Source of the DNA: Flavobacteriales bacterium
GTDB lineage: Bacteria > Bacteroidota > Bacteroidia > Flavobacteriales > BACL11
Direction: 5' to 3'
Assembly (NCBI GenBank): GCA_012960805.1
Contig: DUAO01000026.1
Coordinates: 1-33,046 of the forward strand
Length of the DNA: 33,046 bases
Of the stretch, positions 1-9,111 are shown in pieces (position 1 is the stretch's first letter; every line of letters starts with the position of its first letter). Position numbers and translations under genes: made by a program. The notes beneath the pieces are model-generated. The model was not told the DNA's origin. It ran no database searches and saw only the letters and a program-made list of their open reading frames with translations.

Positions 1-62
1 ACTATAAATATTAGTCCTACTACTCCCATTACCATTACCTTAGGCAATCCCTGATTTTCCAT
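1..62 (-). CDS. N-terminal fragment of a small membrane protein, truncated by the window edge (MENQGLPKVMVMGVVGLIFI...)
   Basis: ATG on the minus strand at 62 with an open frame to the window edge; hydrophobic translation. Not in the supplied ORF track (too short). Confidence 0.4.
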   Translation of the reverse strand, partial: MENQGLPKVMVMGVVGLIFI

Positions 63-75
63 AATTCTTTGTTTT

Positions 76-1110
76 TTAGTTATTTAATTGCTGTTTAAGT
101 TTTTCTTCATTCTTTTTGCGAATATGCAAAACATTTATATATCTATACGCTTTTTTCTCTCCTAATTTTTCCGATTTACTTGCCCATTCGATTGCAGTAT
201 CTAATCCTCCTTTTATTTCTGAAGCAATAGCCATATTATAAGCTGATCTTCTAGCAATCTTATCATCAGGATTATTTACTAAATCCTTCCAAATTTCAAT
301 TGCAGCATCCCAATCTCCACTTTTTACATATGATTTTGCTAATTTTAAATCATCTGACTTACCGGTATAATAAGTTCTACTTACTTTTATCCACATTGGA
401 GAAATACGGAACCCATATTGCTTTCCAGCAAATAAACCTGACTCTTGAATTGCTCTTCTTTTTGATGGTAAGTTCAGTTGAGCTTCTTCAGGATTATTTC
501 CCCAAGCAGTAAACTCTTTAACTTCTGTAAATTTATTTTCATCAATAATCTGTTTTTTATTTACATCATATATTCGCCAGCCCGATTCCACATTCATAGT
601 AAGTATAGCAGGATAACGCAATTCTTTTATTTTTATTTTTTTTACTTTTCGTGTACGAGTAACAGGAGCACCAAGTCTAATCCAGGAATCAGAATCAAAT
701 GTTTCCAATACCAATAATGCATCACTATCATATGACCCGCAAAGACTCTTTACTTCATTCCAGTCCAAAGGAATAGGGAAAGCAGAAGTGCCTGTTCCCT
801 TTAACTCAATTCCATCTATATTTTTCAAAGTAAATCGTTCAGAATTAGTAAGCATATTTACAAGTCCATCAACACAATATTCCGCACCCTTTCTATCCGC
901 ACCAATTCCCTCTCCACTAATCAAACCTTCTACAATGTTTCCTGCTAAATTATCTTTTGATGGACGCGACCTATTAACAACAACTACATTCTGTATATCT
1001 TGAGAGACAGTGATGTCGGCAGGCCTTTGTATATTTACCAGTACAGATGATGTAGTGCAAGCACTTAATCCTGCGACAATTAACAATCCAAAAAATAATT
1101 TTTTAAGCAT
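76..1110 (-). CDS. Lipoprotein of unknown function (possibly DUF6340-like) with TPR-like C-terminus
   Basis: Signal peptide plus lipobox (LSAC); C-terminal helical repeat-like segment (SYVKSGDWDAAIEIWKDL...AYNMAIASE). Confidence 0.65.
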   Translation of the reverse strand: MLKKLFFGLLIVAGLSACTTSSVLVNIQRPADITVSQDIQNVVVVNRSRPSKDNLAGNIVEGLISGEGIGADRKGAEYCVDGLVNMLTNSERFTLKNIDGIELKGTGTSAFPIPLDWNEVKSLCGSYDSDALLVLETFDSDSWIRLGAPVTRTRKVKKIKIKELRYPAILTMNVESGWRIYDVNKKQIIDENKFTEVKEFTAWGNNPEEAQLNLPSKRRAIQESGLFAGKQYGFRISPMWIKVSRTYYTGKSDDLKLAKSYVKSGDWDAAIEIWKDLVNNPDDKIARRSAYNMAIASEIKGGLDTAIEWASKSEKLGEKKAYRYINVLHIRKKNEEKLKQQLNN

Positions 1111-1116
1111 ACTCCC

Positions 1117-3126
1117 TTAAATTAATCCATTATACTTTCTTAGAAACCATTCCAAAGAAATAAAGGACAGCAAACTTAATAAAATCCAAGGAATATTAAT
1201 GATTCCTTTTAACTTTTCTTCTGTACTAATACGATTGTGATTGTTTTTACTTTGCTTAATAGCAGCTACAATTTTATCCGTTTGATTAGGATAAAACAAT
1301 GCTCCACCACTAATATTAGCCAATTGATACAATAACTTATGATTTGCCACAGTATATAATTGTTCCAATTGAATGGCTTTAACATCAAAACTTCCTTTTT
1401 TCAGCATTTCACTCCCTTTTACTTTGGCTAAAAAAGTATATTTTCCTACATCAAGAACCCCTACACTTAAGCTGTATTTAGTTCCCGATTTAGAAAATTC
1501 ATAATTAAAATTTTCGCCTTTTTCATTTGAGATTATTAGTTCGACTTCTTTATTGTTTACTAGCTCATAACTCTCATTATAAAGAGCTGCCTCAAAAGAA
1601 ATATTCTCATTTTCAGCAATTTGTTTTTTATAATTTACCCTGAATTTACTTTTATCTTTTAACAACACAAGGTATTGGGTTAGCTTAGAAAATATCTCAT
1701 TAAAAGCATCATTATTCTTGGCTATAGCATAGTCATGCAATTTCCATTTCCAAAAACCTTCTGCTGTAACAAAAGCCATTTTCCTGTCCTTCTGTTCATC
1801 TAGAATAATTACAGGGTTGTTAGTGATTTGCCCTCCAATTTCTTGAAATAATACTGTCACTGCACCCATCTGTAAAGTATATTTTCCAAAAGGAGAATAC
1901 AATGGCGGAGCCTCATCCAAAAGATTTAATAAATCAGGTGAAAAAGTAAAATTAGTAAAACTTTCATTTTTGATTGCTCGCGCCTCTTCTTGCCCTGATC
2001 TACTTCTAAAACTAAACACTGAAGTAAATTGCCTGAAAACATCTTGCTGCATATTAAAAACAAGCAGTGGTATTTTTGATTTTTTTATTACATTTACAAT
2101 AGAAGTATTTTCTTTCACACCAAAAAGCACTAGCAATTGATAGGCCTCAATATTTCCTTTAAAATCATTAACATCAACTTGCTCCAAGGCATAGTTTTTA
2201 TTCTTTTCAACTGCACTTGTATAAGCTGTTATATCAGGATGAGACCCTTCAGTTAACACTAAAATTTTATAGCGAGAATCAATCACCTCAACATAAGCGG
2301 TATAGCTATTATTTTTTATATTTTTTTCATCTGAAAATTGAGTGACATTAATAGTATAATGTTGCAATCCAATTGCATCAGCAAGCAACTTTACCTCTAC
2401 TTTTTCAAAAGCATTGCCTGAGGTAATCGCTATTTTTTCACTGTGAATTTTTTTACCATTATTCCAAATATTAACTTGAATGTTTTCCCCGCTACATTTC
2501 TCTGCAGCAATAGCTATTTCCAAAGGAAAAGTATTGCCTAAAAAAGCAATTTCATTTTGTAAAACTTTAGCAATACTTACATCCTTTTTCACATTAGTAT
2601 CGCCTTGAGCAATAGTATAAATTGGATAATTACTTAAATTACTATAAAGCGGATTAGCACCCGTATTATACATGCCATCAGAAGCCAACACCATAGCTGC
2701 TATATGCTGATTCTCAAAACGACTTTTAAAATCCTCAAACAGATTACTGTAATTGGTAAGTAAACCAGTGTTTTCAGTTTTAAATCCTTCATACACCTTA
2801 TCAGCAAAAGAGAATTGATGCACTTCAAAATCAGAAAGTTGCTTAGAGATTTCAGTTAGAAAAAAAGAATCAATAATCGATTCTGAAATATCTTGGGCTA
2901 AAATTACTATGGGTTTTTCTGTTATTTTATGTGTTGATTTTACAATTGGATTCAGCAATAAAACTGCCAAGAACCCAATAAACAAAGTACGAATAGAAAA
3001 AAGAAATACCTTTAATTTATTTGAAGCAAGTAGTCTTTCTTTTCGATATAAAAAAAAAGCATAGCCCAATCCTAATAAAAGGCAAGCTATGGTATACATT
3101 ATTGGTAAATCAGTACTTATATCCAT
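1117..3126 (-). CDS. Membrane-anchored protein with VWA-like/BatA-like architecture
   Basis: N-terminal TM segments, then PIVILAQDISES (a degenerate VWA-type motif) and a C-terminal TM (IPWILLSLLSFISLEWFLRKYNG). Confidence 0.55.
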   Translation of the reverse strand: MDISTDLPIMYTIACLLLGLGYAFFLYRKERLLASNKLKVFLFSIRTLFIGFLAVLLLNPIVKSTHKITEKPIVILAQDISESIIDSFFLTEISKQLSDFEVHQFSFADKVYEGFKTENTGLLTNYSNLFEDFKSRFENQHIAAMVLASDGMYNTGANPLYSNLSNYPIYTIAQGDTNVKKDVSIAKVLQNEIAFLGNTFPLEIAIAAEKCSGENIQVNIWNNGKKIHSEKIAITSGNAFEKVEVKLLADAIGLQHYTINVTQFSDEKNIKNNSYTAYVEVIDSRYKILVLTEGSHPDITAYTSAVEKNKNYALEQVDVNDFKGNIEAYQLLVLFGVKENTSIVNVIKKSKIPLLVFNMQQDVFRQFTSVFSFRSRSGQEEARAIKNESFTNFTFSPDLLNLLDEAPPLYSPFGKYTLQMGAVTVLFQEIGGQITNNPVIILDEQKDRKMAFVTAEGFWKWKLHDYAIAKNNDAFNEIFSKLTQYLVLLKDKSKFRVNYKKQIAENENISFEAALYNESYELVNNKEVELIISNEKGENFNYEFSKSGTKYSLSVGVLDVGKYTFLAKVKGSEMLKKGSFDVKAIQLEQLYTVANHKLLYQLANISGGALFYPNQTDKIVAAIKQSKNNHNRISTEEKLKGIINIPWILLSLLSFISLEWFLRKYNGLI

Positions 3127-3130
3127 CTAT

Positions 3131-3877
3131 TTAGGTAAGCATACCTCCACAAACATTCAGCACTTGCCCTGTAACATAAGCTGACATATCTGATGCCAAA
3201 AACAAAGTAGCGTTTGCAATATCATCAGGAGTTCCTACTCTTTTTAATGGCACTTGATCTCTCCATTCTTGAACTACTTCTTCACCCAAAGCTTCCGTCA
3301 TTTCAGTTTCAATAAAACCAGGTGCAATAGAATTACATCTAATATTTCTGGAGCCTAACTCTAATGCTGTGGATTTTGTAAATCCGTTAATTGCTGCTTT
3401 GGAAGCTGAATAATTAGCTTGCCCAGCATTTCCTTTTACCCCAACAACTGAGCTCATATTAATAATAGAACCTTTTCTTTGTTTTAGCATAGTGGGTAAA
3501 ACAGCCTTTGTCATATTAAATACTGACTTCATATTGACATCCATCACGCTATCAAAATCTTCTTCTGACATACGCATAATCAGTCCATCTTTTGTTATTC
3601 CTGCATTGTTTACCAATACATCAATAGAGCCAAATTCCTCCATTACATCAACAGCTAATTGTTGTGCCGCCTCAAAATTAGATGCATCCGACTTATAACC
3701 TTTGGCTTTACAGCCATTTGCAGCAAGCTCTAATTCCAAAGTTTTTGCTTTCTTATCAGATGAACGATAGGTAAAAGCGATATTTGCTCCTTGGCTTGCA
3801 AACACCTCAGCAATTCCTTTTCCTATACCTCTGCTAGCTCCTGTTATAATGACATTTTTGCCTTCTAATAATTTCAT
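3131..3877 (-). CDS. fabG: 3-oxoacyl-[acyl-carrier-protein] reductase
   Basis: SDR motifs TGASRGIGKGIA, NNAG, YSASKAA; PGFIETEMT; full-length 248 aa. Confidence 0.95.
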   Translation of the reverse strand: MKLLEGKNVIITGASRGIGKGIAEVFASQGANIAFTYRSSDKKAKTLELELAANGCKAKGYKSDASNFEAAQQLAVDVMEEFGSIDVLVNNAGITKDGLIMRMSEEDFDSVMDVNMKSVFNMTKAVLPTMLKQRKGSIINMSSVVGVKGNAGQANYSASKAAINGFTKSTALELGSRNIRCNSIAPGFIETEMTEALGEEVVQEWRDQVPLKRVGTPDDIANATLFLASDMSAYVTGQVLNVCGGMLT

Positions 3878-3899
3878 AGTTATTATTATTTTAAGAATT

Positions 3900-3907
3900 C
3901 AAAGATA
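3900..3907 (-). promoter_or_regulatory. Bacteroidota-type -7 box (TAnnTTTG) upstream of fabG
   Basis: CAAAGATA on + = TATCTTTG on -, about 23 nt from the start codon. Confidence 0.5.
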
Positions 3908-3919
3908 AAAAAAGCTACA

Positions 3920-6373
3920 TTAAACTGGGTCAACATCCAAAATAAAACGAACAGCTTTAAAATCAGGATGTTCCTGCATACGCCCAACTATAGTTTGTAA
4001 AATATTTTTGGCTTCCACTACAGAGCCTTCCTGTTCAATTTTCAGCAGTACATTTTTATGGTAATAATTCCGTATCCTAGATATTGCAGGGTATTCTGGG
4101 CCCAATACTCTATTGCCAAAACTTTTGCGCAATAAGCTAGCCAAACCATCAGCAGCAACATCCAATTTTCTTTGGTTTTTATGTTTTAAAGTAATTCCTA
4201 TAAGTCGGTTGTAAGGCGGGTAATTAAAAAGTTTTCTTTCTTCTATCTGCTGATCAATAAAACTGGCATAATCATTTGCCTTCAGTAATCGAAACATCTT
4301 GTTCTCCTGATCATAAGTTTGTACCAATACCTTTCCCTGAGCGCCTTTACGCCCCGCCCTGCCTGCAACTTGCATCATCAACTGAAAAGCCCTTTCATAA
4401 GCTCTAAAATCAGGAAAATGCAACATACTATCGGCATTCAAAATACCCACCAAAGCCACATTATCAAAATCAAGTCCTTTGGTAACCATTTGTGTACCCA
4501 CCAATATATCAATCCTCCCCTGCTCAAAATCAGTAATTATCATCTGATGGGCATTTTTCCCTCTGGTGGTGTCATAATCCATACGCTTAGTTATATACTC
4601 AGGAAGTAATGCTCTCAAACTCTCCTCAATCTGCTCTGTTCCAAAGCCTTTATCCTCAAAATCATTCGCACTACAACTCGGGCAAACTTCAGGTAGTTTT
4701 TCGGTATAACCACAATAATGACACTTTAGATGATTGTTCCATTTATGATAAGTAAGGCTCACATCACAACTATTACAATTTGGGGTGTATGCGCAAGTTC
4801 CACAACTCAGCACTGGAGAATACCCTCTTCTGTTCTGAAACAAGATCACTTGTTTCCCTGCTGATAAAGTTTGTTCAATAGAAGTCAGTATTTCTGGAGA
4901 AAACTGATACTTCATTTGTTTTTTCAGATGCGCCTTACGGATATCTATTGTTTGGATTTTTGGAGGAGCAATACCCTGATAGCGAGTATGCATTTCAACT
5001 AATGCGTATTTACCTATTTTGGCATTGTAATAGCTTTCCACACAAGGAGTTGCTGAACCCAACAGCACTTTTGCTTTATGTAAATTGGCCAAATAAATAG
5101 CCGCATCACGAGCATGATATCTTGGTGCTGGCTGATGTTGTTTAAAAGAAGGATCATGTTCCTCATCAACTATAATCAGTCCTAAATTACTAAAGGGCAA
5201 AAAAAGTGACGACCTTGCCCCTAGCATTATAGGGTATTGCACTTTTTTGTCATTATTTTCTTGTACGGCTTTCCACACCTCTACCCGCTCTGCATTATTA
5301 AGGTGAGAATGGGTAATCCCTACTTTATTGGCAAAATGCTTTTGTAAACGCTTTATAATTTGAGTGGTCAAAGCAATTTCAGGAAGTAGATAAAGCACCT
5401 GTTTTCCTTTTTTTAGTTGCTGTTCAATCAACTTAATATACACCTCTGTTTTACCTGATGAAGTTATCCCATGCAAAAGGCACACTTCTTTTTCAGCAAA
5501 GGAAGTTTCTATTTCTACCAATGCTTTTTGCTGAAAATCAGCCAACTGTTTATCGGGAATTATTTCCTGCTGGGACTGTACTAATCTACTAATTTCCTCT
5601 CTCTTTATTTCAAAAATCTCTTTATTTACCAAAGCGGTAAAAATAGCCCTACTAAAGCCCGTTTTATCTAATACCTGCGCTACTGTCCATTTTTTACTTG
5701 GGTTATTTTGCTGCATTTTCAAATAAGCAGTAACCAATCCCTGTTGTTTATCGGTAAGTTTTGTGTTTTCTAGTTTTTTATAACTAGCAATATAATAGAT
5801 AATGCTAAGCGTTTTTGTTTTGTACTTATCCCGCAAATCTTCTTTTATTTGCACCACCTCTCTTCTTATCAAATCATTAATAAGCGAAAAAACTGACTTA
5901 ATATCTATTAGTTTTGAGATTGCTGATATACTTAATTCGTCTTGATGACTAAGAGCGTTTAACAACAAGACCTCATCCGATTTCAATTCACCCATGTCAC
6001 CATCAAAATCAGGATGAATAATTACTTGCGATTCTGATGCTAACTTTAATGAGGATGGTAAGGCTGCGCTCATTACATCACCTAAATTACACATGTAATA
6101 TTTGGCTATCCAATCCCAAAATTCAAGTTGAACAACATTTACTATTGGAGCTTCATCCAATATTGCCAAAAGTGGTTTGGCCTGATATTCAACAGGTTTT
6201 TTATCGTGAATACGTTTTACTATTGCTGTATATAATTTGCGCGCACCAAATTGCACCACTACCCTTTGCCCTACTAATAAATCATCTTCATCCGTGCAAT
6301 AGGTGAAAGTTCCTTTCAAAGGTAAAGGCAGGATTACATCAATATATTTTGGACTAGTGAACATGAAAAGCAA
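3920..6373 (-). CDS. priA: Primosomal protein N' (replication restart helicase PriA)
   Basis: GITSSGKTEVY Walker A, DEEHD, Zn-binding CGTC/CNSC/CHYC/CPSC cluster, QMVTKGLDFDNV; 817 aa. Confidence 0.95.
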   Translation of the reverse strand: MLFMFTSPKYIDVILPLPLKGTFTYCTDEDDLLVGQRVVVQFGARKLYTAIVKRIHDKKPVEYQAKPLLAILDEAPIVNVVQLEFWDWIAKYYMCNLGDVMSAALPSSLKLASESQVIIHPDFDGDMGELKSDEVLLLNALSHQDELSISAISKLIDIKSVFSLINDLIRREVVQIKEDLRDKYKTKTLSIIYYIASYKKLENTKLTDKQQGLVTAYLKMQQNNPSKKWTVAQVLDKTGFSRAIFTALVNKEIFEIKREEISRLVQSQQEIIPDKQLADFQQKALVEIETSFAEKEVCLLHGITSSGKTEVYIKLIEQQLKKGKQVLYLLPEIALTTQIIKRLQKHFANKVGITHSHLNNAERVEVWKAVQENNDKKVQYPIMLGARSSLFLPFSNLGLIIVDEEHDPSFKQHQPAPRYHARDAAIYLANLHKAKVLLGSATPCVESYYNAKIGKYALVEMHTRYQGIAPPKIQTIDIRKAHLKKQMKYQFSPEILTSIEQTLSAGKQVILFQNRRGYSPVLSCGTCAYTPNCNSCDVSLTYHKWNNHLKCHYCGYTEKLPEVCPSCSANDFEDKGFGTEQIEESLRALLPEYITKRMDYDTTRGKNAHQMIITDFEQGRIDILVGTQMVTKGLDFDNVALVGILNADSMLHFPDFRAYERAFQLMMQVAGRAGRKGAQGKVLVQTYDQENKMFRLLKANDYASFIDQQIEERKLFNYPPYNRLIGITLKHKNQRKLDVAADGLASLLRKSFGNRVLGPEYPAISRIRNYYHKNVLLKIEQEGSVVEAKNILQTIVGRMQEHPDFKAVRFILDVDPV

Positions 6374-6493
6374 AGATGAATATTTTGCGTGAATTTAATT
6401 TTATTTAACATTCTTAATTATAAACAAATTATAAGTATCAGAACTTAATTATATAGTATGAGTGTAATAATACTTAGTCTAAAAAAGAATTCA

Positions 6494-6501
6494 TAAATTT
6501 G
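6494..6501 (+). promoter_or_regulatory. -7 box TAAATTTG for the MbnP/CCP operon
   Basis: Exact TAnnTTTG match 22 bp upstream of the first ATG. Confidence 0.5.
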
Positions 6502-6523
6502 ACATCTATAAATAAACAAAATA

Positions 6524-7282
6524 ATGAAAAGGATAATTCTACTTATTTCTGCAATAGCTTTACTATTTACATCTTGTGATAAAGACCCTATTCCTACTTA
6601 TTTAACTATACACTTTACTCATACGGTTGATGGAATACCCTTAGAACTTACTACAACCAATTCAGAATTACCATATACTAATGCTGCAGGACAAAACTAT
6701 AATATTAAAACATTACAATATCTAGTTTCAAACTTTCAAATGCATGGTGATTTTGGAGGATTTTATGAAGAAAAAGTGTATTTTGTAGATGCTGCTATCC
6801 CTTCAACATTAAAAATAGAACTTGGAGAATTAACAAATAATAGTAGTCATGATGATTTACAGTTTAATATTGGTGTTCCTCATAATATGAATATAAGTAA
6901 TAATTATGTAAATGAGGATTTTCACACCACTATGGCTTGGCCAGATATGATGGGTGGTGGTTATCATTATATGATTTTAGAAGGCAATTTTGATAATGAC
7001 ACTACTTTTTACAATACACATACTGGTGGCTTCATTCCAGGATGGATTTCTAGAGGAATTGGAATCAGGGAAGGTTGCCCAAGTTTTGACATGATTAATT
7101 TCAATGTAGATGATGAATTAGGTAATGTTGAAATTACACTTAATATGGAGCTTAATAAATGGTATAATTCTCCTGATATTATAAGTTTAACTTCTGATGG
7201 AATCATGGGAAATGACAGCATACAAGCCATTTTGATGAATAATGGCTCATGTATATTTTCAAATTCTGTAGTTTATGAATAG
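6524..7282 (+). CDS. MbnP-like lipoprotein (copy 1)
   Basis: Lipobox LFTSC; FTHTVDG...; MAWPDMMGGGYHYMILEG; THTGG; same architecture as the next ORF. Confidence 0.75.
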   Translation: MKRIILLISAIALLFTSCDKDPIPTYLTIHFTHTVDGIPLELTTTNSELPYTNAAGQNYNIKTLQYLVSNFQMHGDFGGFYEEKVYFVDAAIPSTLKIELGELTNNSSHDDLQFNIGVPHNMNISNNYVNEDFHTTMAWPDMMGGGYHYMILEGNFDNDTTFYNTHTGGFIPGWISRGIGIREGCPSFDMINFNVDDELGNVEITLNMELNKWYNSPDIISLTSDGIMGNDSIQAILMNNGSCIFSNSVVYE

Positions 7283-8045
7283 AATTATTCTCCTTTTAAT
7301 TTTTAGCATCCTACTTTACGCTTGTAAAAAAGAAGAAGGCTGTACTGATTTTTCGGCCACAAATTATAATGCAGATGCAGAAGAAGATGATGGTTCGTGT
7401 AAATATAATTTATCACTAAGTTTCACCCATACTGTTGATGGAAATGCATTAGAAACAGATCAAATGATATATTCAAATACATCTGGTCAAAATTATAGCG
7501 TGCAAACATTAAGATATTTACTATCATATATTACACTTCATTCAGCAAATGGCACTAGTACTCTTTTGGATGAAGTGCACTTTATAACCATCTCTGACCC
7601 TTCAACCTTTAATTTAAATATTCAAGATCTAAATAGCGCTAATTATACCGCCATATCATTTACAATGGGATTAGATTCTCTGAAAAATATTACTAATAAT
7701 TATTTGAATGAAAGTTTCTTTCCGTCATTTTCTTGGCCAAACTTTATGGGAGGTGGATATCATTATATGCAGTTAGAAGGAGATTATACTACTGCTTTTC
7801 AAGGATATGCAACACATACCGGAGGGACAGATGGATTAGATTTCTCATTTACTAAGAACTTTCCTATAGCAATAAATACACAAAATGCTAGTGTAATAAT
7901 CAATATGGAAATCAATAATTGGTACTCTAACCCTAATACAATTAGCCTTACAACTGATGGAATAATGGATAGTGCAAACAAGCAATCTCTATTACAAGCT
8001 AATGGAATTGCTGATGTATTTTCTGTTTTTTACGCTATTCAATAA
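7275..8045 (+). CDS. MbnP-like lipoprotein (copy 2) with N-terminal GCTDxxAxNYNxxAxxDDGSC module
   Basis: Lipobox LLYAC; FTHTVDG; FSWPNFMGGGYHYMQLEG; THTGG; 8-bp overlap with the preceding ORF. Confidence 0.75.
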   Translation: MNRIILLLIFSILLYACKKEEGCTDFSATNYNADAEEDDGSCKYNLSLSFTHTVDGNALETDQMIYSNTSGQNYSVQTLRYLLSYITLHSANGTSTLLDEVHFITISDPSTFNLNIQDLNSANYTAISFTMGLDSLKNITNNYLNESFFPSFSWPNFMGGGYHYMQLEGDYTTAFQGYATHTGGTDGLDFSFTKNFPIAINTQNASVIINMEINNWYSNPNTISLTTDGIMDSANKQSLLQANGIADVFSVFYAIQ

Positions 8046-9067
8046 TGAAAGAAAAAGCATTACTTCTACTTGCTTCCGTCCTGCTCTTTGCTTGCAAAAA
8101 AGATTTAGCACCCATGTTTTTTAGCACTACATCTTTTATAATTGAAACACCTTCTGGATTTCCGAATATGAATATCCCTTCCAATAATCCAATGACAGTT
8201 GAAGGTGTAGCTCTAGGAGAAAAGTTATTCCATGACAAAATATTAAGTGGCAATGGAATGCAGGCTTGTGCAAGCTGTCATTTGCAATCTGCTGCATTTA
8301 GTGATACTAATCAATTTAGTGCTGGAATTGATGGTTTTTTTGGTGATAGAAATGCATCAACTATTATAAATGCTGGATGGAATAATTTTAATTTTTGGGA
8401 TGGCAGAGTAGCTAGCTTGGAAAATCAAGCATTTGAACCCGTAGTAAATCCTATTGAAATGAACGATACATGGTTAAATGTTGAGATAAAATTAAATGCA
8501 GATAATGAGTATCCTATACTTTTTAAAAATGCTTTTAATATTGATGATATTGATTCAATACATGTAGTAATGGCAATCGCTCAATTCGAAAGAACATTAA
8601 TATCTGTAAATAGTAAGTTTGATAAATACCTGACAGGGGAAACGCAACTTACTGCTTCTGAGCTTGGTGGCTATGCAATTTTTAATTCAGAAAAAGGAGA
8701 TTGCTTCCATTGTCATGGAACACAGATGTTTATGGATAATTTATTTCATAATAATGGATTAGATCCTGAACCATTTACTGATTTAGGTTTAGGGAAAATT
8801 ACAAATAATGCGTCTGATAATGCAAAATTTAAAACTCCAACATTACGTAATATTGAGTTCTCTGCTCCATATATGCATGATGGAAGATTTTCAACCTTAG
8901 AGGAAGTGGTTGAACATTACAATTCTGGAGGAGAATACTCATTAACTGTTGATCCTTTAATGAAAAAATTAGGAGTTGGTTTACAATTGACAAATCAAGA
9001 AAAGCAAGATTTAGTTGCTTTTTTGAAAACACTTACTGATACTGATTTTATAAGTAGTAAAAAATAA
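8045..9067 (+). CDS. Di-heme cytochrome c peroxidase / MbnH-MauG family lipoprotein
   Basis: Lipobox LLFAC; two CxxCH heme sites (CASCH, CFHCH); FWDGRVASLENQAFEPVVNPIEM and PTLRNIEFSAPYMHDGRFSTLEEVVEHYNSGG are typical of the CCP family. Starts inside the preceding stop (TAATG). Confidence 0.92.
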   Translation: MKEKALLLLASVLLFACKKDLAPMFFSTTSFIIETPSGFPNMNIPSNNPMTVEGVALGEKLFHDKILSGNGMQACASCHLQSAAFSDTNQFSAGIDGFFGDRNASTIINAGWNNFNFWDGRVASLENQAFEPVVNPIEMNDTWLNVEIKLNADNEYPILFKNAFNIDDIDSIHVVMAIAQFERTLISVNSKFDKYLTGETQLTASELGGYAIFNSEKGDCFHCHGTQMFMDNLFHNNGLDPEPFTDLGLGKITNNASDNAKFKTPTLRNIEFSAPYMHDGRFSTLEEVVEHYNSGGEYSLTVDPLMKKLGVGLQLTNQEKQDLVAFLKTLTDTDFISSKK

Positions 9068-9078
9068 CATTTTTTTAG

Positions 9079-9086
9079 TAAATTTG
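9079..9086 (+). promoter_or_regulatory. -7 box TAAATTTG for the M43 protease gene
   Basis: Exact TAnnTTTG match about 26 bp before the ATG at 9112. Confidence 0.5.
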
Positions 9087-9111
9087 CAACACTTTTTTAA
9101 AACAAAAACAA

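Noticed and set aside
300-1003. Plus-strand ORFs of 70-79 aa antisense to the lipoprotein gene (300..512, 478..717, 788..1003)
   Set aside because: Low-complexity, Phe/Ser/Ile-rich translations typical of antisense AT-rich DNA; the minus-strand ORF is convincing.
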